Shown here: one piece after another, positions 26,115 through 40,000 of the stretch | Layout of the letters: every line of letters begins with the position of its first letter | Position numbering within the stretch: the first letter of the stretch is position 1 | Source: Colias croceus | Taxonomy: Eukaryota; Arthropoda; Insecta; Lepidoptera; Pieridae | Assembly (NCBI RefSeq): GCF_905220415.1 | Contig: NC_059539.1 | Span: forward strand, 3,720,001-3,784,000 | Direction: 5' to 3' | Length of the DNA stretch: 64,000 nucleotides | Made by a program: the position numbers and the translations under genes | Notes under the pieces: generated by a model | Databases searched by the model: none | The model's input: only the letters and a program-made list of their open reading frames with translations | Told to the model about the DNA's origin: nothing

Positions 26115-26240
26115 ACCATCGCCATCGGCCGCTGACGTCACAGCGTGGGTGCCGACACGTCGTCGTCACGCTCCACAAAGCGCGAGGCTAACGCAGCCTT
26201 GGCGTCGCCTCACATTGCGCACCGGCTTAGAACAACTGTT
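26115..26240. promoter_or_regulatory. GC-rich complex block, candidate regulatory element
   Basis: About 120 bases of CG-rich DNA in an AT-rich desert, with TGACGTCA (a perfect CRE/ATF site) near 26135 and CGACACGTCGTCGTCACG just after. No open frame of note. The regulatory role is inferred. Confidence 0.3.
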
Positions 26241-28364
26241 TTTCAACTATGATCGGGTGATCAAGGAATCGGGTCAAGTGGCTTCCTGAAATTATTACAA
26301 AAGGTGTAAATTAGCTTGGCATTTTATCTCCATACGTAAAATAACTATGTTTAAGAACTTGAAAAAGTAAAGCAGTTTACTACCTATTAACTATACACAT
26401 AACAAATCATAATACCTATGTATAAAAAAAAAACATTCAAGACAACAGGGATAGCGATTCAGCCATCGGGCAGTTTAACATATCTATGTACTTGGTATCA
26501 TCTGGTTAGTAATGCGATAAAGTTTTAATTTAATAGTTTCAACTCATTTGATAAACCTAATATAATTTTATACTACAGAATAAAATATACAATTCTTGAC
26601 CCATTTGTATTTATTAAATTGGGATAATACAGAAACGAATAATATTCAAAGTCAATTAAAGACCACAATACCCTTAAACTGTCGTTTAACTTAATTTACT
26701 TCTGTATAGGTAATAACGACTTACTTTCGTCTCAATACACAGCATATCAAGCAGTACATTAAACATTGCCTATCACAAAAGAAAATAATTCCAAAGATAA
26801 ATAAAATAATTTCACCATGGTCACCTAGAATCAGGTAGTAAAGAACAAAATGGCCAATAAAGTAATAAAGGAAGAGCAATGTCATAAATCGCATGTGCTT
26901 CGTCTTGGGCATGTCCAATGACTTGTCGATATTAAGACAATGGCTCAGCGTGATCCTCATAAAACTGGGCCCGTGACGACAACGTCGTCCAAAATATTTA
27001 TACGCGTGACAAATGTCCTTTTTGTCTCTAAAGGCCTGTCTCGCCGATTGGACATGGTCTTAGGTGCTCTTCGCTGAAAATATCCGTTCCGTATTAAATT
27101 TACTGTGAGGGACGCATGTGATGTTCGAACCTAAATGGTAGTTTTGGGAAATGTTCTTTTTTTTCGATTTTAATTAAAAAAATATTTAATTTGTAAAAAT
27201 AACACCCGACTAGTGAGAGCCCTGATGATAATTAAAATGTATGACATCTCAACTGTTATAAAAATAAAAGACTAAAAATATGGAAGATAAAATGTATTTT
27301 TTAATTCCTCTTAATAAAGATAAGAAATGTCTTTGAATGAATATAATTGGTAAGTGTAAAACTTTAGCTCTAAAAGGGACAAGTTTTTTATACGTTTGTT
27401 AAAAACAACAGCGCTGTAATATAAAAAGATTTGTAGCAATAAATATTACTCTTAATCTTGTCTTAATTAAGTCGTAGCACGTGCCAAAGCTCGGAGTATT
27501 CACATGTAGGCGTTTTATATAATCTCTGGCATTTGTCGTTTTATTTCGAATTGTAAGTAATAAATCCAGGCGGCGATGACCGATGGCTGTGAAAGTTCAC
27601 ACAATAATTTAAGTTTTTAACACTACGCTGCCACCGGCAGATGGCTCTCATTAGCCGGTAGTGCTAATATGTATCGATACTATAATATTTTGGAGTTGTT
27701 TTTCTCTTTGGAGATTGTAAAAACTATGTGTCATCTTTGCTTTAAAGACGTATGGCCAAAGTCCATATATACACATTACACATATTAAGAAACCGTTTTC
27801 CAGGAAAACAAAAAGCTCTTTACTCTACAGGACTTAATAAAGTTAAAAATACTGAAACAAAGGCAGAATTGAGTATGTTCATAAATATGTGAATACCCGT
27901 ATCAAATTTGATAAGTAATTACAAAAAACCTTTCAAAATCGGACACAGGAAATCCATACATTCCGATTTCCGATACACCAAACAACACGTCACAGATGAG
28001 TACAGCTTAAATAATCTAATGATAAACCGAGTTTCGTAAGCGAATATTTTCTATCTAGACTCTTTAAAAAACGACCTCCATCACGAATGTCATTTGCACG
28101 GCGTGCCGTTGAAAAAGCAATTATTTCAATAGCCCGCGCCGGCACCCAGGCACAAAAAGTGGGCAGCACGCGCGCCGTGACTGGCCAGTGGTCGGCAAGA
28201 AAGTTGGGAGACGAAGGACACTGCTGGTTTGGGTAAATACTGTGTAGAGTTACCGTGTACTAGGTGCATCTTGAAGGTGAGTAGAGAAAAGTATTTTAAG
28301 TCATATATGTTACAAAGTAAAAGTGGAAAAAGAAACGAATTATGATAACTGATCTACCTATTAA
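26241..28364. other. Intergenic DNA
   Basis: AT-rich, no gene recognised. A GC-rich patch (28130-28200) contains GCCCGCGCCGGCACCC and GTGACTGGCCAGTGGTC. A 79-codon minus frame at 26721-26960 is hydrophobic but not recognisable. Confidence 0.45.
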
Positions 28365-28553
28365 TCTATACTAATATTATAAAGCTGAAGAGCTTATTTG
28401 TTTGTTTGAACGCGCTAATCTCGGAAACTACTGGTCCGATTTGAAAAATTCTTTCGGTGTTAGATAGCCCATTTATCGAGGAAGACCCATTTATCATTTC
28501 GCTAAGACCAACGACAGCGGAACACTGCGGGTAAAACCGCGGAGCACAGCTAG
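28365..28553 (+). mobile_element. Non-autonomous Helitron, complete (family A)
   Basis: Begins A|TCTATACTAATATTATAAAG and ends with a GCGG...CCGC hairpin, a short spacer and CTAG|T. These are Helitron hallmarks: 5' TC, 3' hairpin plus CTRR, insertion between A and T, no target duplication. At 189 bases it is shorter than the copy at 54410 because of an internal deletion. Non-coding. Confidence 0.85.
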
Positions 28554-29217
28554 TGTAAGATGTATTGACAGTAAACACAGTATGTTAGCACACATAAGAC
28601 ACTATTTTGTAGGTGTGAGTAAATTCATTTTCTGTGCAAATTGGAATGTTATGTTATGAATTATGTTAAGTAATCCTCTATAAACATAAATAAGTTAGCA
28701 AGATACTCATAAAATCTATCCTGTCTATAGCTATTCAAGACTATAAAATGTATGTCAACAAGTTAATCGATGAAAAATTAAATACAATTTATTCATTACA
28801 ACAATAGTGCTTATCTTATTTTTAAATTCTCGGCAGCAAAAACTAATTGGCTTTCCACTCTGCTTGGTTTTGATAAACTTTAACAATCGATCGTCTATTT
28901 CCGCTCATCAATTAGCCTTTAACAATAATATTACAAGGTTAAACTGATTTTATAACATGCTTACATGATCAAAAAATGTATCCTGTATTTATGGATATTG
29001 GAATAAGTGCTCGGTCGCTTAAGTGGCAAACTTTTACGAGTGTCATTGGGATGACAATGCAATAGGCATCGAGTGGCCATTGCCTCTACCACAGCTCACA
29101 AGTCACAATCAATGATTTTACTTCGAGTAGCTACGTATTTTATTCGTCCAAATTTAAAACATGCTTTGGTCTGAAATAAATATGTTGTACTTACACGTCT
29201 TTATGATTCTTTGTTTA
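28554..29217. other. Intergenic DNA
   Basis: No gene. Three Sox-type CATTG/CAATG cores lie within 40 bases at 29044-29082. Confidence 0.45.
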
Positions 29218-29397
29218 TATAAAACAAAGTCGCTTTCTCTGTCATGCTCTGTCCCTTTGTATGCTTAAATCTTTAAAACTACGCCACGGATTTTGATGCG
29301 GTTTTTTTTAATAGATAGAGTGATTCAAGAGAAAGGTTTTAGTATATAATTTATTAGGTTTTAGACAAAGCGGGCGAAGCCGCGGGCGGTAAGCTAG
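29218..29397 (+). mobile_element. Helitron 3' portion (family B)
   Basis: Shares TATAAAACAAAGTCGCTTTC through to the terminal GCGGGCGAAGCCGCGGGC hairpin and CTAG|T with the copy at 53420-53592. The Helitron 3' end is intact; a clear TC 5' end is not visible, so the left limit is only where the two copies start to agree. Confidence 0.75.
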
Positions 29398-32300
29398 TAT
29401 CATATAAATTTATCCTGATCCACCAATTAAAAAGTTTATATTAAAATGTAGTTTTACTATCTGTTACAAAATACACGATTTAAATAAGAAATCACCTTAA
29501 ATTACATTAAAAACAAAACAACGGTTGTCGTAACAATAAAAGCAATCGTTCGACAAACCACAAACACCCTTGGCACGGATTGTTACCGGTGTTACGTTGT
29601 AATGATCTAAGAAATACTTTTCTTTATACATTTTCAATTATGCGAATATATTTAGAAATGTGCATTGCATTTGAAAGCATATTTTTGCATTTTCTTATGC
29701 AGCATTTTAAGCTATTGTACAAGGTATACTGCGATTGATTTCTTTACTACTATGGCATAGTCGTTATCGTTAAGTTATTAGTAGGTATAATAGCTGGGTT
29801 ATTTGGTTGATTCCTGCTATGGATAAAGTGAAACAGGTGCTCTATTTTCTTAATTTACTTGTAAATTATTCTAATTAGTAAGTACGAAGAAATAAAGTCT
29901 GTGAATTTATTGTGGTATTCGTTATCTTAATTCAAAAATATTTTTTACTTACCTTATATTAATATCAAAAATGTTAAAATTCATAATTTATAAAGCTTTC
30001 TTGCAAACTGCATTCTAAACTTTAAAGATTGACGAACGAAAAGTAGGTTAGGTAGAGTGTAGACTGATTAAAGGTCAGATTTCCTTCAATGACCCAAAAT
30101 TTAATACAGAATTTTTACAGATAGGTACGCTTTTTGGCCTTCAGGCAGATTTATATGAAGTGATATATTTAGTACCATACAGCTGACGACGCCATAGTAA
30201 TTTCCTGAAAAGATAGGTTTAGTTTCGAGTTTATTACAAAATTACATACCTACTAAGTACTAACGTATGGAAGAACTTAATGCAATAACAAAAGAGGAAA
30301 CAGCGGCTCGTGAAACTATTAACGGTCAAGACTGTTTAGCACGGCCACAATGTGCATCCATAGCCGACAACAAATATTTACTTATTTATTTTTATTTCAT
30401 CTTAAACCTTAAATAAACATTCACTACACAACAATGAATTCTATCACATCTGTGAAGATAACTTTCGTTGCTAAGAAAAAAACCGCGCAAAAACTTTCTA
30501 CGTTGAATTGTCCCATACCTAATTTCAGTTACAAAGCATATTCGAATTATATTAGGAGGCGACAAATAGAGCGGATTACTGTTATCTTGTGATTAATAGT
30601 AGGGCCGTAACGGGACGATGCAAGTGTGTCGCCCGCCAATCACTGCACTCTGCTTGTAAATTATGTTCTGTAGAAAGCACTGGCGCGTCCGTTGACATCG
30701 TACATAGTATGTTCTAGAATTTCGTTTTTGTTCGACCTCTTTTGTATTTAAGACGTGAACTGGCTGCTAAGATTTTGTGTTTTTAAAAATGGAATTATCG
30801 AGGAAAAAATAAATTGTGTTTTATTTTTATTTTTAATATATCTGTGTATATTTAACAGTGGGTATTCTTGCCGTACGTATCTATCTATAATTAAGGGTGT
30901 TCTCTCTTAGTTTTGCGATGATACACATTATGCGGTTGTCTTCGTGTTATAGAATGCAGATTTCTCGAATGTGTTTTATCGCAATATGTGCAGTGGAACG
31001 CATTGCAGGCAGGTGAGACAGTGAGAGTTGTTCGAATATTGTCAAGCAAACATTGTAGATATATTATAACTTTATGATATTGATAAGAGAATTTGTAACT
31101 TCATTGAGTTTATATCCAAATAATCGTCAAAGTACAAGAACAGATTACATATACTTAAAGCACATTATGTGAATTGTACCAAGGAGCAAATTCTGCGAGG
31201 TGTTATAACTAAGCAAAAAAGTACCGTCGAACGAAAAAGGTTTTACTATTAATCAGCATAAAAAAGTCTGATTCATTTATCTCGTAGCGTCATAGACATA
31301 AATCTGAAATGCTCTAGACGCCCTCAGCCACGGAGGCTACTTAACACCATGCCAATTGCACGAAAGTGCACTCTCCATGGTTTTTGCGCCATTCCTACTT
31401 GTAAATTATTTGCAAGTACTTTGGGAATATTTTTCTCGAATATCCGTGGAAGTCGTTATGTGGCAATTCAGGTAAAGCTCGATAGGTAGGTCACATAGAA
31501 CATGCGTTGTCACCTACGGAAGAGAAACGTCACTGAACGTCGAACATGAAATATGATAAATGTTTCTCAGAGGTACGGAGTTGCTACACGCTGTTATGTA
31601 GTACTGGAAGCGGCCTGATGTTCATGTAAGTATATTCCGAGATTTGATTGTACAAACTACAAAGCCGAATGCATTTGAAATATTGATAACATTTTGCATT
31701 GATGTATAGATTCACGTAGGAAGGTTACTATCTATTACTTTAAATACAAGTGTTGATGTCAGATTATCGTAACTATCCTATTTAGGTAGGTATCCCTTTC
31801 TGTAATTTTGAATACCTAAATTTTCATTTTAATATAGGACTCCATCAATTTGGCCACAAATTAACTTGAAGCTGATACATTATTTAATAAGTAGGTACAT
31901 TAATTTAATATTTCTCATGAATTAAAATATTAAACTAGGTTATTTATAATTAAGCCATTATCACACAATATTATATTATATAACACTAAATTATACAACA
32001 AAACCCACCACCAATAAAACCACTATATAACAAACATACCAAACTACCATTACTTTTACCCATACAAATATATTCACTTCCAGTACTCTAACCCACTGGT
32101 ATGCCAATCAGCTATACCCAATGCAGGTCTGACAGCGAGGTTAGAGCTTGCTGATTCCTTAATTGGCGTGACGTTTTGGTGTCACATTCCACAGTATAGA
32201 TGCTACTTAAGACTACCAGTGTGGAAACACCTTTATATTGCTAAATCGCGGTTGAGTGTAACGAAACTAACCTTACTTAATGTATTGGGAAATTTAAAAT

Positions 32301-32894
32301 GGTTTATAGATCTGCCTAATGTATTGGCAGATTTATTGTGTTTGGTATATGGGATGGTTCAACATTATTTGGAATAAGTATAATAGAGCACTGAATTTAC
32401 TTAATCTATGATGATTTAAGGAATATTTAGTTTGAAATAGGTACAATATTTGAACTCTTAGGTATCTATTTCAGCTAAGTATAACTGAATTAAAGTCTAG
32501 GTAGTTACCGGATCGCAGAGCAACTTAGTTGAAAATTGAATCTAATTATATTATATTACACTGTAACAATAAAATAGGTAGGTATATTATATTTATTTAG
32601 AAAATATGCAATAGGTATCAGCAAATTTTATTAATCTGCATCTACTGAAGTTATAGGAAAATAACCCCAAAAATCTGATCATCTTTAACTTGTATAAATA
32701 ACAACTAGGTACATACCTTTATTTAAAACTCGATAAGATTCACACCAAAATTTTTAACTTCTCATAATTTTTGATTAGATAGGTACCTAGTAGGTACCTA
32801 CTTTATTATACCTAATACTGACAAAAAAAGCTTTTTAGTAAATGTTCATGATATTTTGCTACTTCTTTACCCGAATCTGTATTTCCCAATGATA
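29398..32894. other. Intergenic DNA
   Basis: AT-rich desert. The stretch 31270-31480 is more complex and less repetitive than its flanks and might be a conserved element. Open frames are short (69 codons or fewer) and unrecognised. Confidence 0.45.
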
Positions 32895-34546
32895 GAGGAA
32901 AGTCACCAAATATGGAATAGTATCCTAATATGGAATTCCTTCATTTCTATAAGACTATAAGTATGAATCGCAACATTCGACCATCTTCTGTTTCATTTGG
33001 TGTACCTACTAATTATCGCACTAACACCATCGAGTTAGTTGCGCGAACGGTTTACATGTAGCAGGCGTGTTTTGTTTTGCACGCCTCATAAGCGAAGCGT
33101 TGAGGTGGGTACTACTGTCACTTCGCGCAAAACATCTGATTTTTCAAACTTAAAATGTCTTTATGTATCATACATTGCACTTGTAAGATAATACATACAC
33201 ACACATATTAAGAAAAAACACTATTTTTAACGTTCATGATATTTTTGATGTCATTTTTGTTATTTAAACTAGTTAAAAAACAGTTTAAAAAAGTTCTGTC
33301 TTGGACGTCCGTGTGTCTGTATGTGCGGATCCTTTTTCTTGTTAACACGATAGCGACCGAAATACTTTACTAATCGAGTCTTTTTTTTTCTCTTACGCTT
33401 GAGTATGCTCAGGAATAGAACCCTTTCATTTTTCAGGGTCTGATTCGATGTGGTTTAATTGTTATTAAATAAACAAAAAAAATATCGACTTTTTTTTTTT
33501 TTATAGTGTACTCAAAATTCACCATTATAAACTCGATTCTTTATACTATAAGCCAAGGTTTAAAAAAATAAGTTGGTAGTCAGTCCCTTAAACCTGCGCA
33601 GTTTCACATCTAGGTGGGGCCACAAGAAAAATAGCTCAATTATTACGGTACCGCTTTCTTTACTTTTCCAAATGTTTTATTTTATTTCATTTTTATATTT
33701 ATAGTCACGTACTCTTTATAAATAATCAATTTTATTGTAAAGGATGAGATTATGAGGCGTGCACTTTTGGATTTTCCAAACTATTGTTGCCGTGCAGAAA
33801 TTTTTTAAGGTAAGTAATAAATGAGTATTACCGGCTATTATATTTGTTTCGATAAGTTTTATACTATTTAGTATATCGCTATTATGTTTATTTCACCATT
33901 TTGTGATCTTTTGTCTTTAAAATATTGTGAAATGAAAAAATATTTAGAAGAGTTTGAACTAGTATAAAAATCCAAATATGGACAGTCGTCGGTGTCTAAT
34001 TATGGAATATTATAAACTTGCTATTATTTCTTTAAAAACTGTATGTTATGTTTGTTTTTAGTAACATACATGCATCATCAGAGTCAGGAGGTTCTGTTCA
34101 AGACTTCTTTCCATGGATGAAAGTGGAGAAAGTTGAAGTAAATGCTTGATGCATGGGCTCTGAACACATTATGATGTGCTGTTCCAGATGGATTTGGATT
34201 TGTGACTTTTGCAAGTAATTACGTAACTCCTTTCATTTATCACAATATGTTATATTCATTTAATTGATCTCAAAGATATTCATTATATTTTTGACATTGT
34301 TATGTTGATTTTTGCTTATATTCCATATATGGGTACCTATTCCATATTTGGTTACTCTTTTGTGATTTTGTTTTTTGTGTAATATTTTAATTTGTTTACT
34401 GATATATTTGGTTAAAGGCTGTTAATTACTACTTATAGATGTATGACTGATCAGTAAAAACAATAAACTGATTTAATTTATGTGAAGTTTTATTTTTATA
34501 TCCCAAAAACAAAATGGTATTCCATATTCCATATTTACATTTCCTC
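32895..34546. mobile_element. TA-flanked TIR element carrying a nested repeat
   Basis: The left end GAGGAAAGTCACCAAATATG and right end CATATTTACATTTCCTC are imperfect inverted repeats, both bordered by TA. Short AATATGGAAT/ATTCCATAT words recur near both ends. Removing the nested repeat at 33075-33785 leaves about 940 bases. I see no intact transposase frame. The TA duplication suggests the Tc1/mariner superfamily, but the TIR similarity is moderate. Confidence 0.6.
33075..33785 (+). repeat. Dispersed ~0.71 kb repeat, copy 2 (nested)
   Basis: Same family and orientation as 6018-6781, with both shared ends present. It lies inside the TIR element 32895-34546 and so inserted later. Differs from copy 1 by indels in T tracts and scattered substitutions. 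Confidence 0.8.
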
Positions 34547-36017
34547 TATATATTCGGGATTCTGAAATGATATAGATGATATACTATTCATTGTTATTTT
34601 GACATTTAAACAGTAAACCTTATTTATTACTCAATCAACATAGCAACGCCTTAACGTGTATTTGGTCAAATCCAAAAATGGACATAACATTGTCACGGTT
34701 ATGAATCGACAAATGAATAAAACTATTATAACAACATTATTAAGCGTGTCTAAACATTTATTCCGACTGTAAATCCAACGTGCTAAAGAGGGCATGAATA
34801 AATTACATCGAAATCTATAAAAAACGTGTTTCAAAACAAAATTATTTGGACGAGGGTATCTCATTCACACATTAGTGACGCTACTCGCCGCGTCCGATGG
34901 TAATTATTAAAAAGTTACGTTCAGTTTTTCATTTTTTACGTTTTGTCGTTCGGAAATTTCGTGTGTCGTGAGCGTTAAGTAGTATTTATGCGATATCCAG
35001 CAGCGATGTGGTGCAAGGAACTCAGACGGTCTACGCAGACCTGACTCTGGGATTATTATTAAAAATCGGAACAGATATTGATGAAGGTGAAACAATTTTA
35101 AAATGTAGTTGCATCTTACAGCGAGATGTTATTTAAAGTTGTTTGAAACATTTTTAGGTTTGGTAACATAAAACTTCCTGATACATATTTTAAAATGATG
35201 TTTTGCGCAGAACTATAACGATAGTTTTGTGATGTTTTGCTAATTCAAAAATGGGCCAAAGAAGTAACGTAACTTTTTGGGTGTATTAAATAAAGTAGGT
35301 CTATACTCGTACCCTATGGTACCAATAATTTCTGTTTTTATTTCAGTGTGTGTATTTATAAGTACAACTTTTTGTATAAAGTAGCTGTTCCATTTTTATG
35401 TTCACCAATTCACGAACAATAAAAAGTACTTGCAAAGAATATTTTCAGTAGCAAATACGAAATCCGTCCATAAATCAGAAGCAACGTGTCAAATAGACTT
35501 GCCGCTATAGGTATAACTTACATTATCTTACCTGCCTCTGCGATATTAAAACATTTTAACTCTTTACCTCCTCGCGGCCCGGCATAAATTCAGCCTGGAC
35601 ACTTCGGAGCGGATCGCCAGGGCTAATTCTGTTTTGATTAATGCTCCTTGCACATTGCCACTCTAGCACACATTTACCAACTTATTATATACCCCTAATT
35701 GTGGATAGATCGAATTTCAACTCTATTACAATGAAATATAATTGTTAGTTAAAAAGTTAAGGTCTGTGCAGGAAAAAGGAATTTTGCCTGAATAATATGT
35801 AGATCCTAAAAGTATCTGGCTACCGAACGCTCGCGTTTCTCACGCGAGAGCCAACAATTAAATAAGCCTGCATGTTATATGATTAAAACAGTGATTGGTC
35901 AAGATTTGTGGACGATACTTCATTTGCAGAATCGCTCCCGGCGGTTTTATATGCATATTGATTGTTTTTGAGTTCATTCTTACTATTTTTTTTTTGTTTC
36001 AACCATTTTATATCTCA
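34547..36017. other. Intergenic DNA
   Basis: AT-rich; two short minus-strand frames (77 and 62 codons) are not recognisable. No repeats found. Confidence 0.45.
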
Positions 36018-36208
36018 CTAGCTGCTCCGCGCGGTTTCACCCCCGTGGCTCCACTCCTGTTGCCCGTAGCGTGATGAAATATAGCCTATAACCTTCCTCG
36101 ATAAATGGGCTATCTAACACCGAAAGAATTTTTCAAATCGGACCAGTAGTTCCCGAGATTAGTGCGTTCAAACGAACAAACTCTTCAGCTTTATAATATT
36201 AGTATAGA
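36018..36208 (-). mobile_element. Non-autonomous Helitron, complete (family A)
   Basis: Read on the minus strand it begins TCTATACTAATATTATAAAG and ends with CCGCGCGGAGCAGCTAG then T. The body shares the ACTACTGGTCCGATTTGAAA block with the copies at 28365 and 54410. 191 bases, non-coding. Confidence 0.87.
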
Positions 36209-39200
36209 TTGTTAAGTTACCAAGTTCAAAAATTTACTAAAATGACCACACCGATTTTTTTTTTTTTATTGTATAATATGTCGGTCGGGTTCGGTCTAAG
36301 ATTTCTAATAATTATTTCAAAAGTAGCAAGAATAGTAAATCTATTCTATATTATGTAACAACGACATTTCATTTAATTATCAGCATCAATAACACAATAA
36401 TTTCGAATCATAATTACAGGTGAAACAATCATAATGTGATATCAATAACTTATATCATGTCTTCAATATTACAAAGCAATTATTCTTAATCCGAGCGACA
36501 CCGAGGTGATTATTACGCAATCAATCACTCAATCTCGATACATATCAGAACATTTATCTCTGAAATCGAATGGAAAAGGTACATTTATCACAAACATCGT
36601 ACGACATCCCTTGTAGCGTTTCTCGACATAATTTCATATAAATTACTTAAAATCAAAAGGGGAATTAGGAAGGACTAATGCCCGTTTCGCATGTTCACTC
36701 TAACCTTTACGTAACTTATTATTTCTAATTTAACCCTGTTTTGTAGTGGGCGGTATACGTTTAACTGTAATACGTCATCGCGCCGGGATGGCTATAATCG
36801 TTTAGTTATTATTGGAAGTAAATGACTTTTTCCATTTTGTATAGCCGTGCGACACAATTCACACGCTTGTTTTGGGTTGAGAAGACAGCTGACAAAATTG
36901 TATGCGAAACGATGTTTTCTGTTTGCTCGCAATCATTTACTCCTTTTGTGTTTACTTACGCAATATGTATGACTTTTAATGATGTTTGCATCATTTTTTT
37001 TACCTATGTAACTATGAGAAATGTTATAAGATGGATAGTTACTCATAAACTGCCTAATACATTGCTTTGTCATTACTTAAATCCCAACTATAAGCCCGGA
37101 TCACGTAGAGAAAAGATTAATTTAATAAAACGTACGAAATCACTGATAGGTACCTACTGTAAAAACGTACGTAATGAACTAATGACTGATAAGTACAAAC
37201 TTAGGTATACCAATTCGAAATGTGTCGAAAATATCCTATAGGTACTAACATAACTACACGGGCCACAAAGACTTTAAGGCTTTCAGTCTTAAAACATTAC
37301 ATAACTAACGATATTTAATCATTTTTTTAATTCACATCATCATCAATACCTACGAAACGTAATTGACTATTATGGCAACGAGACATATCACATTACATTT
37401 TACCAATACACGTAGTATCGCTTACTCGCAATTAATACCACTCCGCTTATAACTTCACCAGCTCCTAATAACCCCCTTCGATGCGTGATTGACGTTCGGT
37501 TTTAGGCAGCTAATGTAATTATATATTATAACGGAATTTTAATAGATCGCTCAGTACGGAGGCGTCCATGGGTCACGTCTATAGCGCTACTTTGGCAAGA
37601 CATATGTACCTACTTCCTCATTTGAATATTGTAGGTACCTATGTAATTTGTTTTTTATACAACGCCGCTAGGTTGGCCTTTATACAGAATATTATTAAAA
37701 CACGAGAACGTAAACAAGGTTGAACTACTTAATTCGTATCAAAGTATGTACCTATTTAAGATCAAAAGAGATCACGAGATATCAGATAAATAATTTCTGT
37801 AGTTCTTGCCATCGTAGCTATCTTACTTAAAAACAAATGATTCATTAAAATATATTATGGCATCACAACTATATGTTAGAGCTTAATAGATTGTACATAG
37901 TAAATCCTTTAAAACCCACTTACCATTCATCAAACGAATGTGCATTCATTCATTCATATGCATTATCAAGAAATTGTTACGTTAATTTTTGCCAATCGGC
38001 AACATCAACCAGAAATAAATCAAAGCATAAATATAAAACAAAACTATCCTAAATTATATGCGAATAGAGTATAATTTTGAAATACATATCGAATTGCAAT
38101 TTGTAACAAAGCTTTTTCAATCGTATACCTGGTGCAATACCTTCCTGGAAACAGTAATAGCGAACGCAGTAATCCTCTTCGACTGAATCTACGATCTGCG
38201 AAGGTAAATTGATAATTTTTAACTAGAAACAGGGCTGCTACACGTGTACAATAATATAGTTAAAAGAATATTTTATTATTGAAAAGAAATCATGAAGAAA
38301 TTGGGTCAAAATAAAAATACATAATATATATTATGCACCTTTTTATAAGTAATGCATTAAGGGTGTGTTTTTGGTATGCATATTTAATTGCAATTTATTT
38401 AGCAGTAAAAACGAAGCACGATAGTTTTATAGTATTTTGACTGTAAATAGCTATTTCCATAATGATGTAGGTAATTGATAGAAACAGTCAACCCTAGACA
38501 CCTGGATAATTTAGGCGAAGCGATTAGCAATTTCATTTCGGCGTCACAAAGTCTGCCGAAAGCTGGATGCGCCGGAAAGGATTACGTCCACTTTTTGCAG
38601 ATTAAACAAGGGTACCTGGAGATCAATCATCTATGTGTTTACTGTTTATAAGCCGCTGTTTTATTGCTTCCCCGAAATATGTACAGATATGTAAATAAAC
38701 TGAGATTATTTTCTTAGTTATAGGTATGTAGGTATTGGGTAAGAGGGATTGTGAAGTTTCCATAAAAATTTTATTCCGCAAAATACTTTATATAAAAATG
38801 TTTCCAAGATAAAGAAGTTTAAATTACAAAGAGGCTATGAATTTTTTTAAATTCGTTAATTAAGAAACAAACCATACATTGTTTGTTAATAGACTTTTAT
38901 AATTGTAAAAAATTTACCTATTGATAAGTTACAATTCACACATAGATGTAACGGTTATTGGTATGTCATTTTAAAAATTAAAATTTGATGCTATCTATTA
39001 GTATTCGAAAAACAAAAGCAATGAATTATTTTATATGTATAATGGTATTTTTGTTTTCATATACATTACATCAATATCCAATAAAACTAATTTAATACTT
39101 CTTAATAATATTTCATTGCATTTATGTTGTTTGACAGTTTATTACCGCAATAAAATAATAATCAGTAATAACTCACTAGGCCATGTTATGAATAAGTAAA

Positions 39201-39866
39201 TGAATTGATTATGATTTTAATTAAGTGCCAATAATGTCGGTGGTCCAATGATACGGTGTTTAGACCGTAGAAGTTTATCATAAGTTACATAATAAAGTTA
39301 CAGAAGGATTATTGATTACCTAGACAAGTAATAATTAATCAATTATTATTGGTAACTGTTTAGGTACCTACATACCTATATGAATTCTTTTCATTTTTGG
39401 AATGGCATCCTAAGACTATTGACAGATTATTATTGAACGTGTCAACTGTCAAGGTATCGAATTAAAAGATGATTGTTAACAAATTCCCGCATCCCTCGAA
39501 TACCGACATCTCACCTCCTTGACAAGACAAAACGTAAAAAGCCACGGTACATATGACAAGATAGCAACCAATTACTGGTCTGGTGCAGTTGTTTATCGGC
39601 CGAGCTTACTCATCTTAGTGTACAATTCACACCATCATCTCGCAAGTGTCGGGGGTATTTCGTTTTTTGGACACACTTCAATGGACGAGCGATCGTTCTG
39701 GAATCGATACGCATAGTAATTCCTAAATGGTGCCTTTTTTTAACAAATTAATTATGTGCAACAAATTAATGAGGTAAAGAGGTGCTCTTACCAATTAGTA
39801 TTCAAAATTGTCAGCATTTTATACCTATCATTGTTAAAATCATAATCTATACATACATATAATAAA
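36209..39866. other. Intergenic DNA with an unrecognised 139-codon frame
   Basis: AT-rich. An ATG frame at 36822-37241 (plus) could encode 139 residues with a hydrophobic middle. It resembles nothing I know, has no clear promoter or poly(A) arrangement, and is about as long as the best chance frame expected in 64 kb of such DNA. An ATCGGCCGA word lies at 39595. Nothing else recognised. Confidence 0.45.
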
Positions 39867-39967
39867 TCTGTAGAAGGGTAAATTCTGTACATTGAAAATA
39901 TTGAAAAAATAAATAGCAGGGGTGCTACTGGATCGATACAAAGCCCAAATATGTGATTAAAAAAATT

Positions 39968-40000
<33 letters not shown>

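Noticed and set aside
36822..37241. 139-codon ATG frame as a possible host gene
   Set aside because: No domain, no supporting signals. With this base composition one chance frame of about this length is expected in 64 kb.
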